Positions 36,165 through 43,769 of a stretch of DNA of 64,000 bases are shown here, one piece after another. The stretch comes from Holophagae bacterium. Lineage in GTDB: Bacteria > Acidobacteriota > Holophagae > Acanthopleuribacterales > Acanthopleuribacteraceae. Position 1 is the first letter of the stretch. Every line of letters starts with the position of its first letter. Location: the NCBI GenBank assembly GCA_029263455.1, contig JAJCXM010000034.1, forward strand, positions 124,001 through 188,000. The letters run 5' to 3'. Both the position numbers and the translations under genes were made by a program. The notes beneath the pieces are model-generated. The model was not told where the DNA came from. It ran no database searches and worked only from the letters and a program-made list of their open reading frames with translations.

Positions 36165-36194
36165 AGCATAACGAGCTGTTCACAAGGATGTCAA
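36165..36194 (-). promoter_or_regulatory. possible promoter of the small protein-mnmA pair
   Basis: On the minus strand: a perfect TTGACA (36194-36189), an 18-base spacer and TATGCT (36170-36165, four of six). The start near 36158 leaves a very short leader that still includes GGAG. Confidence 0.45.
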
Positions 36195-36498
36195 CTGGAG
36201 GCAGCAAGCGGGGCCGCTTAGCGCTCACCAAGAGTTAGTACGTCGAAGCCTGGCTGAAGCTGCGTTGCACCTGATTGACAGGCGATCTTGAGGCCGTCTC
36301 ATAAACGCAACGCCGTTGACCCGCCAGAACATACGGCAATAAGGTGCTGGTGTAGTAGTCCGAAAAATATAATACTTAGAGCCCCTTGCAGGCCGCTTCA
36401 CCAGTTCCGCCGCGCCGTGGCGGCCTGACTCACGTTATTGATGGCTGATACCAGTTACCTAGCAAGCACCACACTGATGACCCGTGCAAAGGTTAGAA
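36195..36498. other. gene-free stretch after the nucleoside transporter gene
   Basis: No coding frame was found. A GCCGCGCCGTGGCGGC stem lies near 36410-36425, but no T-run follows in the direction of the transporter transcript. It may include an end signal for that transcript. Confidence 0.35.
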
Positions 36499-38127
36499 TT
36501 AGACGATTAGAATACCGGCAATGGTTGCTGTCGTAAATGACGCCAACGCACCGCCAAACATCGCTTTAAGGCCCAGTTTCGCGAGATCACTTCTGCGTTC
36601 AGGTGCCAAAGCGCTGATGCCGCCAATTTGGATTCCAATCGAAGAAAAATTAGCAAACCCGCATAAGGCGTATGTTGAAATGATTTCACCGCGAGCTGTG
36701 AGCACGCCTTCTTGAACGTAGTTGCCTAACAAGCCAAAGGCGACAAATTCGTTGAGCGAAATTTTGATTCCCAGTAGGTTGCCGACTAGTGTTGCGTCTT
36801 GCGCTGGAACACCCATGGCACGAGCAAGGTATTGGAGTACGTTGCCAAAGAATGTCTGCAATGACCCAGGGAACATACCCGCAAATTCGCCTTTTGCTGG
36901 CGATAGACCCGATTCTCGGTAGGCGTAATAAGCTCCACCCAACAGGTCACCATCAATCCATTTATCGAATAGATTCAACATCACATCAATGACGGCAATA
37001 AGCGCAATAAAGCCGATCAACATGGCACCCACATTTACAGCCAATTTCAAGCCGTCGGTAATGCCGTTCGAGGCGGCTTCAAGAGGGTTACTGCCCACAT
37101 TAATGTCTGGCAGCGCCACATCACCTGCTGTAACCGAGTGTTCCGTCTCGGGAAACATTATTTTTCCAATGACTAATGCGGCCGGGGCTGACATGACACT
37201 GGCTGCCACCAAATGCCCGGCATCGACACCCATGGATATGTAACCGGCAAGCACACCACCTGCAATCGTTGCAAAGCCACCCACCATGATGGTTAGCAAT
37301 TCCGAATTCGTCATTTTGTCTATGAATGGCTTAATTAGAAGCGGCGCTTCTGTTTGACCGACAAAGATATTGGCGCTACATGAAAGGGTTTCGGCGCCGC
37401 TTGTCCCAATCGTCCAGCGCATAAACCGACTAATCACTTCAATTACTTTTTGCATGATACCGAAGTAGTACAGCACACCCATAAAGCCACCAAAAAAGAT
37501 TATGGTGGGCAAGACTTTGAATGCGAACTGGAAGCCGAATCCGGGCCAGGTGCCTGTATCAGGAAAGAAATATTGGCCATCGGCCAAGTTTCCGAACAGG
37601 AATTGAGCACCATAGTCAGAAAGGCTGAGGAATGTGGCTACGCCGTCGCTAAAACTACGGAACAGCTCTTGCCCATAGAGCTCTCGTTGCATCATGAATC
37701 CGACGGTCAAGGCAAATAGACTAGCCACCAAGTAAGGCTGTACGCCGGTCCTGAACTTAAAAAACGCGTTAATGACGCATAGACCCGCAATCACGACTAG
37801 CACCCAACCAAAGGGCGTTTGCTGCGAAGCGAAAAACCCCAGCGCCGCTACCAAAGCGGCAGCGATCAACACATAAACTGTACCCAGGTATTTGCCGCCC
37901 CATTCCTCGACCCGCTCATGGAAGACATAGGAAATAAGCAATGCGCCTAAAGCAGACATACCCACGAAGCTCAAATAATCGTGTCTCAAGATGATTAGAG
38001 CGAATACGAACTGTAATCCGAGTCCCCATACGACGGTTTTAACACTTACTTTTGTACGATGGTAGGACCATGCCCATGCGATCGCTAAGATGAGTGCTAG
38101 TCCGAGTAAGCTCAAAAGCCGTTCCAT
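36499..38127 (-). CDS. concentrative nucleoside transporter (CNT/NupC family), long form
   Basis: This 542-residue membrane protein carries the CNT core: GTSGAETLSCSANIFVGQTE (nucleoside/Na+ site), GGFATIAGGVLAGYISMG and the C-terminal GFANFSSIGIQIGG. It should import nucleosides with Na+ or H+. About 110 extra residues, with three or four additional helices, lie between the first helix pair and the FGNL segment, making it longer than NupC (400 residues). It is divergent from punA-cdd, so uptake and breakdown of nucleosides sit side by side. Confidence 0.9.
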   Translation of the reverse strand: MERLLSLLGLALILAIAWAWSYHRTKVSVKTVVWGLGLQFVFALIILRHDYLSFVGMSALGALLISYVFHERVEEWGGKYLGTVYVLIAAALVAALGFFASQQTPFGWVLVVIAGLCVINAFFKFRTGVQPYLVASLFALTVGFMMQRELYGQELFRSFSDGVATFLSLSDYGAQFLFGNLADGQYFFPDTGTWPGFGFQFAFKVLPTIIFFGGFMGVLYYFGIMQKVIEVISRFMRWTIGTSGAETLSCSANIFVGQTEAPLLIKPFIDKMTNSELLTIMVGGFATIAGGVLAGYISMGVDAGHLVAASVMSAPAALVIGKIMFPETEHSVTAGDVALPDINVGSNPLEAASNGITDGLKLAVNVGAMLIGFIALIAVIDVMLNLFDKWIDGDLLGGAYYAYRESGLSPAKGEFAGMFPGSLQTFFGNVLQYLARAMGVPAQDATLVGNLLGIKISLNEFVAFGLLGNYVQEGVLTARGEIISTYALCGFANFSSIGIQIGGISALAPERRSDLAKLGLKAMFGGALASFTTATIAGILIV

Positions 38128-38284
38128 TGAGACACCTCAATTTTATGTTGGAATTGAAATAACCTCTGAGTTTAGCCGAGGCGCACGATGGGCCGCAACC
38201 AGAAGCCGCATGAAAAAGTCGTGACCCCTATAAATGGCGGTGTTATGGTTAGTTAATTAGTTACTCAGGAGACCATAAACAAAT

Positions 38285-39118
38285 ATGTCACGTATTCCAG
38301 CAGCACAAGCCTGTGCCGATGTTTGCCGAGTCATTCGTGAGAAGGTTGGCGATTTTTCACCTGAAATTGGAGTGGTATTAGGCTCGGGCTTAGGTAACTT
38401 TGCTTCTCGAATAGAGGTCGTGGCTCAGCTAGCATATGCAGATATCCCTCATTTTCAGCCTTGCCACGTGGAAGGCCACAGCGGGAATTTGATTTTGGGT
38501 CGCATTGGTAAACGGCGCATTATTTGTCAGCAAGGTCGGTATCACTATTACGAAGGCCATGATCCTCAGGACATTGTTCTGCCAATTCGTGTGATGTCCC
38601 AAATGGGCGCCAAATCACTGCTTGTTTCAAATGCAGCAGGAGGCATCAACGAAGGATTCGAAGCGGGCGACGTCATGCTCATCCGTGATCACATCAACTT
38701 TATGGGCATGAACCCATTGCGAGGAATCAACGCCGATGTTTTTGGTGCACGCTTTCCAGATATGACTTTTGCCTACAACCGCGAACTCGGCGAGTTAATG
38801 CTGAATGTAGCGAGAGAGAACTCTATTTTCATGCGTGAGGGTGTTTATCTCGCGGTTTCAGGCCCGTCTTACGAAACACCTGCGGAAATCAACATGTTTC
38901 GTACGCTTGGTGCCGACGCCGTGGGCATGTCGACCGTTCCAGAAGTAATAGCTGCCAATCACGCAGGCATGCGCGTCGTTGGCTTGTCATGCATTGCCAA
39001 TGCTGCGGCAGGTATGGACAATGTGGTGTTGCAGCACGAAGACGTCAATGAAGTCGTCGGCAAGGCCAGCAAGCAATTTGAGGAATTGGTGGAACAATGG
39101 ATTCAGACAGTCCCCTGA
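38285..39118 (+). CDS. punA: purine nucleoside phosphorylase (trimeric type)
   Basis: This 277-residue enzyme phosphorolyses inosine and guanosine. Signatures are GVVLGSGLG near 30, PHFQPCHVEGHSGN (phosphate-binding His), GRYHYYEGHDP, VSNAAGGINEGF and VSGPSYETPAEI; VGMSTVPEVIAANHAGM completes the class II (trimeric) pattern. AGGAG lies 13 bases before the ATG, a long spacing. The cdd start lies 22 bases inside its 3' end. The nucleoside transporter is divergent upstream. Confidence 0.94.
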   Translation: MSRIPAAQACADVCRVIREKVGDFSPEIGVVLGSGLGNFASRIEVVAQLAYADIPHFQPCHVEGHSGNLILGRIGKRRIICQQGRYHYYEGHDPQDIVLPIRVMSQMGAKSLLVSNAAGGINEGFEAGDVMLIRDHINFMGMNPLRGINADVFGARFPDMTFAYNRELGELMLNVARENSIFMREGVYLAVSGPSYETPAEINMFRTLGADAVGMSTVPEVIAANHAGMRVVGLSCIANAAAGMDNVVLQHEDVNEVVGKASKQFEELVEQWIQTVP

Positions 39119-39525
39119 TCGATCGCTCCAAGTTACTTCGAGAGGCATGGCTAGCCAAGTCGAGCGCCTACGCCCCCTACTCTAATTTCCGTGTTGGATC
39201 TGCTATTCAAACCAGATCGGGCGAGATCTTTGCCGGTTGTAATGTAGAGAATGCTTCGTATGGCGGCACGATATGCGCCGAGCGCGTGGCCATTTCAACA
39301 GCTGTCGCAGCTGGTCAACTGGGTCCAGGTGACCTTGTCGCCGTGTTAGTCGCTACGCAAACCCCTGAGCTCATTTCACCCTGTGGAATATGCCGCCAAT
39401 TCATTGAAGAGTTCGCGACCTCTTCGACCCTTATTCTACTGTCGAACGATCCAGATCAGGTCGGAACGGAACTGCGTCACACAGAACTGTTGCCACACTC
39501 ATTTAATCCGTCCCACTTGGACTAG
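39097..39525 (+). CDS. cdd: cytidine deaminase
   Basis: This 142-residue zinc enzyme deaminates cytidine and deoxycytidine. The active site is GGTICAERVA (Cys ligand and catalytic Glu) and SPCGICRQF (two Cys ligands). NVENASYG binds the ribose. Its start overlaps punA by 22 bases, so translation is coupled. It belongs with the transporter and phosphorylase in nucleoside salvage. Confidence 0.94.
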   Translation: MDSDSPLIDRSKLLREAWLAKSSAYAPYSNFRVGSAIQTRSGEIFAGCNVENASYGGTICAERVAISTAVAAGQLGPGDLVAVLVATQTPELISPCGICRQFIEEFATSSTLILLSNDPDQVGTELRHTELLPHSFNPSHLD

Positions 39526-39590
39526 GGCCTCATCGAAGCAGAATTCATTAATTGACCGGATCAGGCCCTAAACGGGCTCAAAAAAGGAAA

Positions 39591-39667
39591 TGGCGGGAGC
39601 GACGGGACTCGAACCCGCGACCTCCGGCGTGACAGGCCGGCATTGTAACCAACTCAACTACGCCCCC
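39591..39667 (-). tRNA. tRNA-Asp(GTC)
   Basis: Cloverleaf with acceptor GGGGGCG/CGCTCCC, anticodon stem CCGGC/GCCGG and loop CTGTCAC giving anticodon GTC. The T-arm is GCGGG-TTCGAGT-CCCGT. CCA is encoded at 39591-39593. It follows tRNA-Val by 13 bases on the same strand. Confidence 0.95.
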
Positions 39668-39680
39668 GCATGATATCCGG

Positions 39681-39756
39681 TGGTGGGCGATAACGGACTC
39701 GAACCGCTGACATCTTGCTTGTAAGGCAAGCGCTCTACCAGCTGAGCTAATCGCCC
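39681..39756 (-). tRNA. tRNA-Val(TAC)
   Basis: Cloverleaf with acceptor GGGCGAT/ATCGCCC, anticodon stem CTTGC/GCAAG and loop CTTACAA giving anticodon TAC. CCA is encoded at 39681-39683. It is the first gene of the Val-Asp transcript. Confidence 0.95.
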
Positions 39757-39769
39757 GCACCGCCGATCA

Positions 39770-39785
39770 GTTGTCTTGCGACAAC
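39770..39785 (-). other. GNRA-tetraloop hairpin at the 5' end of the tRNA-Val/Asp transcript
   Basis: On the minus strand: GTTGTC-GCAA-GACAAC, a perfect six-pair stem closed by a GNRA-type tetraloop (GCAA). It begins about two bases after the predicted transcription start and ends 14 bases before the tRNA. Confidence 0.6.
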
Positions 39786-39793
39786 GAAGGCTT

Positions 39794-39822
39794 ATTATCC
39801 TGATGCGGCCCTAGAGTGTCAA
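39794..39822 (-). promoter_or_regulatory. sigma70-type promoter of the tRNA-Val/tRNA-Asp transcript
   Basis: On the minus strand: a perfect TTGACA (39822-39817), a 17-base spacer and GATAAT (39799-39794, five of six). Start is near 39787. This is the strongest promoter seen in the window. Confidence 0.8.
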
Positions 39823-39992
39823 GGTATTTATTGTTGAAGTAATTAGGAGATGTATTAGGACTTACAGAGACGCTTAGCAAACCTGCTGCTGATGCAGGAT
39901 TACGTATATAGAGACCGTAACACCATTGGATCTAACTCTCTCCAAACGACAAAGTTTTGCAGATACACTCCTTGCTAACTAGTCGTCAAAAT

Positions 39993-40580
39993 TCAAAGTG
40001 TTTCGATCATTTCTTGATAGTTGGCAAATTTATTGGAAATGAGGCCACAGGTCAGAGCTTCGTCTGCCGACAATATCGACCCACTAATCAACATCCAACG
40101 TGCTTTTCTTGGGCCAACCTTTTGCGGCAACCGGACCGTGCCCCCAAAACCAGTCATAATGCCCAATTTGGGCCCTGGATGGCAAAAACTAGCGCGTTCG
40201 GTCGCCCAGACATGGTTGCAGGCCAGGATCAAGTCCAATGCACCGCCATAGCAGGGACCTGAAACCAAGGCGAAAACCTGGGCCTCACAGACTTCAATGC
40301 GCATCATTAAGCTCTGTCCTAAACTAGCGTATTCCTCAGCGGATTGTGGATTCAAGGCTAATAACTCGCGAATATCAGCGCCTGCAGCAAATATGGATGC
40401 TGATTCGCTGAGGATAACGATCTGACTGGGTTTTTCGCGCTCGATCTGGTCCCAAACGCGATGTAGCGCTGTCAGCCGATCGATTGAGAGGATGTTCTTG
40501 TTTTTGGAATCGGCCAGAACTATACGAGCGACTCCAGCATTTAAGTGTAGTTGAACCCCGTGCGATTGGTAGGGACCCAC
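39993..40580 (-). CDS. crotonase-fold protein lacking both catalytic glutamates
   Basis: This 195-residue protein has the crotonase fold: the oxyanion-hole segments FAAGADIREL and GPCYGGALDL, then LGIMTGFGGTVRL. Enoyl-CoA hydratases carry one catalytic Glu in the P-E before L-G and another about 20 residues later; here an ungapped alignment gives Gly (HPGPKLG) and Trp (ARWML) instead. It also stops about 60 residues earlier than the usual 255-260, so the C-terminal trimerisation helices are missing. It may be a non-hydratase acyl-CoA binder, or a gene losing function. It begins one base after the Crp/Fnr regulator's stop. Confidence 0.75.
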   Translation of the reverse strand: MGPYQSHGVQLHLNAGVARIVLADSKNKNILSIDRLTALHRVWDQIEREKPSQIVILSESASIFAAGADIRELLALNPQSAEEYASLGQSLMMRIEVCEAQVFALVSGPCYGGALDLILACNHVWATERASFCHPGPKLGIMTGFGGTVRLPQKVGPRKARWMLISGSILSADEALTCGLISNKFANYQEMIETL

Positions 40581-40581
40581 G

Positions 40582-41256
40582 TCACGGAAACGCCTTATTC
40601 AATTCATCGCGGATGATGATGTCTTTGCCCGAAATTCGAAGATAACCATCACGGCTTAATTCGCCGATCATACGCGATACGGTTTCCCGAGAGGTGCCAA
40701 CCATGCTTGCAATCTCTTGATGGGTGGGTCGACGAAATACCACCGAACCGTCTAACAACTTGCGGCCTTCTTTGCTGGCGATTTCCAAAAGTAACTTGGC
40801 AATACGTCCCAACACATCTAACAAAGCCAAGCTGCGTATTTGGGCATTCGCATGTCGTAGCCGCTGAGAAATGGTTGATAGTAGGTTAGAAAGTAATTCA
40901 CGATTCTGTTCTAACAGGCTGTGAAAGTCTTTGCGGCGTAATAGCAACATTTCGGTTGCCTCCAGGGTAACAACCGTAGCCGAGCGCGGCTCTTCGTCGA
41001 GAAGTGCCATTTCTCCGAAAAAATCACCTGGTCCAAGGACCGACAAAATCACTTCCTTACCGTCAGAGCCAACGTTGGTGACCTTCACTTTGCCTTCCAT
41101 GATCATATACATGCAATCGCCTAGTTCATTTTCCTGAACCAGAATCGTGTCTTTCGAGATACTTTTGCGGACAGTTAGTCGGCGAATATCATCCAGAGCT
41201 GCATCGGTCATGCCCAAAAATAGCGGCACGGTTTTTAATATCCCAACATCCATCAT
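40582..41256 (-). CDS. Crp/Fnr-family transcriptional regulator
   Basis: This 224-residue protein has an N-terminal cyclic-nucleotide-binding fold (about 8-120; GDFFGEMALLDEEPRSATV is the phosphate-binding cassette with Gly-Glu-Met-Ala and Arg). A dimer helix follows, and then a C-terminal winged helix with recognition helix THQEIASMVGTSRETVSRMI. The intact R-S-A motif suggests cAMP or a related nucleotide could bind. There is no Fe-S cysteine cluster, so it is not Fnr-like. It lies 23 bases after hfq. Confidence 0.92.
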   Translation of the reverse strand: MMDVGILKTVPLFLGMTDAALDDIRRLTVRKSISKDTILVQENELGDCMYMIMEGKVKVTNVGSDGKEVILSVLGPGDFFGEMALLDEEPRSATVVTLEATEMLLLRRKDFHSLLEQNRELLSNLLSTISQRLRHANAQIRSLALLDVLGRIAKLLLEIASKEGRKLLDGSVVFRRPTHQEIASMVGTSRETVSRMIGELSRDGYLRISGKDIIIRDELNKAFP

Positions 41257-41279
41257 CCCCCCTTCCCTTGGCTACACTA

Positions 41280-41525
41280 TCAATCTAGTGAGAAGTGTTG
41301 GCGTTGTTTTAGAAATTTTGCAGGTGTCAAAGATGAAACAGCGTGCTTAAAAACTAACTGTTCTTGACGATTGGCCAATTCAAGTAAAAGAGTGAATCGG
41401 TCGAAGTTTTTTAACTTGCCAACGATTTTCTTTCCATTCGTGAAGAACACTGCGAGAATTGTTTTTTCCTTGCGCGCGCTGTTTAGAAACTCATCTTGCA
41501 CATTCATAAGGTCCTTTTCCGACAT
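41280..41525 (-). CDS. hfq: RNA chaperone Hfq
   Basis: This 81-residue Sm-like protein shows the Hfq pattern: Sm1 VQDEFLNSARKEKTILAVFF with NG-x-K-I-V-G-x-L-x-x-F-D-x-F-T, and Sm2 VFKHAVSSLTP, matching the conserved [YF]-K-H-A-[IV]-S-[TS]. It forms hexameric rings that pair small RNAs with mRNAs. AAGGAG precedes the ATG by seven bases. The order miaA-hfq is the same as in Proteobacteria. Confidence 0.94.
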   Translation of the reverse strand: MSEKDLMNVQDEFLNSARKEKTILAVFFTNGKKIVGKLKNFDRFTLLLELANRQEQLVFKHAVSSLTPAKFLKQRQHFSLD

Positions 41526-41569
41526 GTGCGGGCTCCTTCAGTTGAGATCGATCATTTATAGATCTGCAA

Positions 41570-42520
41570 TCAAGACTTATTCATATACTGACGTATTTGT
41601 GAGAGCATCAGTTCTATATTGTATCCCGAGCTAACTTGGTAAGGGAACCATTGGATATCATGCATTTTCCTAAACCAGGTCATTTGTCGTTTTGCGTAGC
41701 GGCGCGTATGAACGAAAATCGACGTCATTGCTTGATCCAAATCGCACTTATTTGCCGCTACTTCAAACAATAATCGATAACCTATCGGTCCGGTTTTTTG
41801 CACCTGATCACGCAAACCCGCGGCCGATAAACGCTCGACTTCAGCTAGAAAGCCCGCGTCCATCATGACTTGCAGGCGTTTTTCAAGGCGTTGCCACAAA
41901 AGAACACGATCCATTTGCAGTCCGATCACAAAGGGTTGAGAACTCGTTTGTTGAGATTGGAGATCCCAATGATCCAGCAGACTCTGTCCTGTCATCAACC
42001 TCACTTCCAAAAAACGTTGAACACGTTGGCTGTCGCCTGGGTTGAGGTGGGCGGCGGCGCGAGGATCGACACGTTTCAATATGTTGAACAGCCGATTTAT
42101 GCCATGTTTCTTAACTCGAAGATTTAGTCGATCGCGCAACCACGGTGGCGTTTCAGGTAGGTTTCGGGGTGACTGGAACAGAAACCGCAAATAGAGACCG
42201 GTACCGCCCACTAAAACTGGCAACCGATTTCGTGCCTGAATTCCGGCGATGATTTGACTAGTAATACTTGCGTAACGAGCGCTACTCATAGGGTCAGTGA
42301 CAGAAAACGCGCCGAAGAGGTGGGCGGGCGCGGCGGCCAACTCCTCTTTTGTAGGCGCGGCAGTGCCGATTACCATCTCGCGATAGAGTTGCATGGAGTC
42401 CATACACACAAACTCGACGTCCATTCGTTTAGCTATGGCGTCTGCAACCGCAGTTTTACCGGACCCAGTGGGTCCAACGATTACGACGACGCGATGAGGA
42501 TCAAAAGCCAAACTAGGCAC
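41570..42520 (-). CDS. miaA: tRNA dimethylallyltransferase
   Basis: This 316-residue enzyme attaches a dimethylallyl group to A37 of tRNAs that read codons starting with U. Motifs are the P-loop GPTGSGKTAVADAIA, the MDSMQLYREMVIGTA region, VGGTGLYLRFLF and, near the end, THTRRYAKRQMTWFR-like (FVHTRRYAKRQMTWFR). Length is normal. hfq starts 44 bases downstream. Confidence 0.94.
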   Translation of the reverse strand: MPSLAFDPHRVVVIVGPTGSGKTAVADAIAKRMDVEFVCMDSMQLYREMVIGTAAPTKEELAAAPAHLFGAFSVTDPMSSARYASITSQIIAGIQARNRLPVLVGGTGLYLRFLFQSPRNLPETPPWLRDRLNLRVKKHGINRLFNILKRVDPRAAAHLNPGDSQRVQRFLEVRLMTGQSLLDHWDLQSQQTSSQPFVIGLQMDRVLLWQRLEKRLQVMMDAGFLAEVERLSAAGLRDQVQKTGPIGYRLLFEVAANKCDLDQAMTSIFVHTRRYAKRQMTWFRKMHDIQWFPYQVSSGYNIELMLSQIRQYMNKS

Positions 42521-42577
42521 ATCAAAACCAAAAAAACTAACCAGTTACGTGCAAAATCAAACAGGTGACGATGTCGG

Positions 42578-43657
42578 TCAGACATTCGCTTCTAATCGTT
42601 CAAGCAGCACGGTCTCGTGTTCGGTGCCAAGGGCTTTCTTAACGCCGAGAATACAAGCATAAAGGAATTCACTTAAGGACTCTTCTAAAGCCATTTGCGT
42701 GTGTTCCAATTCGAGACTGAGCGCCTCCATGTTGGCAACCACTTGTGCAGAACCCAAACTGCCATCTTTTCCCATCTTGACGTTTGCGAGCGTCGCTTGG
42801 TGGAGGGGCCTGGTTTCGTCCAAGTACTTACGCATGAGTGATGTACCGACACTACCCATGTGTTCTGTCAGGTAGCTATTGATCTGACGGTACATCTTGT
42901 TGTACTTCGTCATCACAGGCGCCAAAGGGTGGCTACTGCTGGCTTCTTTAAAAGAAAGTGGCTCGGTTAAGCCCAAAACTTTCAATAGGAACATCACCCT
43001 CAAAGTCTCTTCAGTACCCAAATCACTAACTTCACATAGCTCGCCAATACTTGTATCGCCATCCAAACGGTCTAAGACATATTCTTCATATGGCTCCAGC
43101 TCAATTTGAGCCTGGGAATTAGCCACTATCCCCAAAACAATATTCATATCTGGAAACTTACTGCGGAAAATGGCTCGCTCGTCGTAATGGCGAATAATAT
43201 CGACGAGCAACGTCATCACAGGAAGCTCCAACGTGATTTGCTCTTTCTGTCTGATCTCTTGTTTTACGAATTCAAATGAGCCGTCGGGAAGCGGTATCAC
43301 GGAATAAGCTATTTGCTTAATTTGGTCCTGAACGGCACGCCACAGTTGTTTAGGCGTGATAGCCCCAATCTCAACTAAAGAGCGCCCGTGTCGGTAACCC
43401 TTTTCTTTGAGTAACTGCGTTGCCATGTCGTACTGTTCTTGAGTTATGACACCCTGATTGAGTAATAAATCACCCATACGGTCATTTGTTTGATTGCTAC
43501 GAGCAAAAACAATATTCCCCTCATGGATGACTATCGCTTTCTCAACATCATCTCGACGCACTGAAAGAATGCCCGATTCTTTGACACGAGATATATATGA
43601 AAGAACTTCGATCAAGCCCAATGCTTCAAGCTTGCCGCGCAACATTTGCGTCTTCAT
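42578..43657 (-). CDS. DUF4388 domain protein
   Basis: This 359-residue protein starts with DUF4388 (PATAN-like): LRGKLEALGLIEVLSYISRV, SGILSVRRDD and KAIVIHEGNIVFARSN. A second part follows with YDMATQLLKEKGYRHGRSLVEIG, resembling an effector module of signalling proteins. There is no receiver domain, so it may act as an adaptor or output partner in gliding or regulation circuits; the role is not known. The start is uncertain: ATG 43657 lies 12 bases after AGAGG. It precedes miaA on the same strand by 57 bases. Confidence 0.8.
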   Translation of the reverse strand: MKTQMLRGKLEALGLIEVLSYISRVKESGILSVRRDDVEKAIVIHEGNIVFARSNQTNDRMGDLLLNQGVITQEQYDMATQLLKEKGYRHGRSLVEIGAITPKQLWRAVQDQIKQIAYSVIPLPDGSFEFVKQEIRQKEQITLELPVMTLLVDIIRHYDERAIFRSKFPDMNIVLGIVANSQAQIELEPYEEYVLDRLDGDTSIGELCEVSDLGTEETLRVMFLLKVLGLTEPLSFKEASSSHPLAPVMTKYNKMYRQINSYLTEHMGSVGTSLMRKYLDETRPLHQATLANVKMGKDGSLGSAQVVANMEALSLELEHTQMALEESLSEFLYACILGVKKALGTEHETVLLERLEANV

Positions 43658-43769
43658 ACGCGCGTGAAACCTCTTCGAAATATTCACCCTATGGTACATG
43701 AAAAGATTAACAAAACAAAACAAGTAGCTAAATCGATGTCGATTTTTTCCTTGTCAATGACGTCACGAC

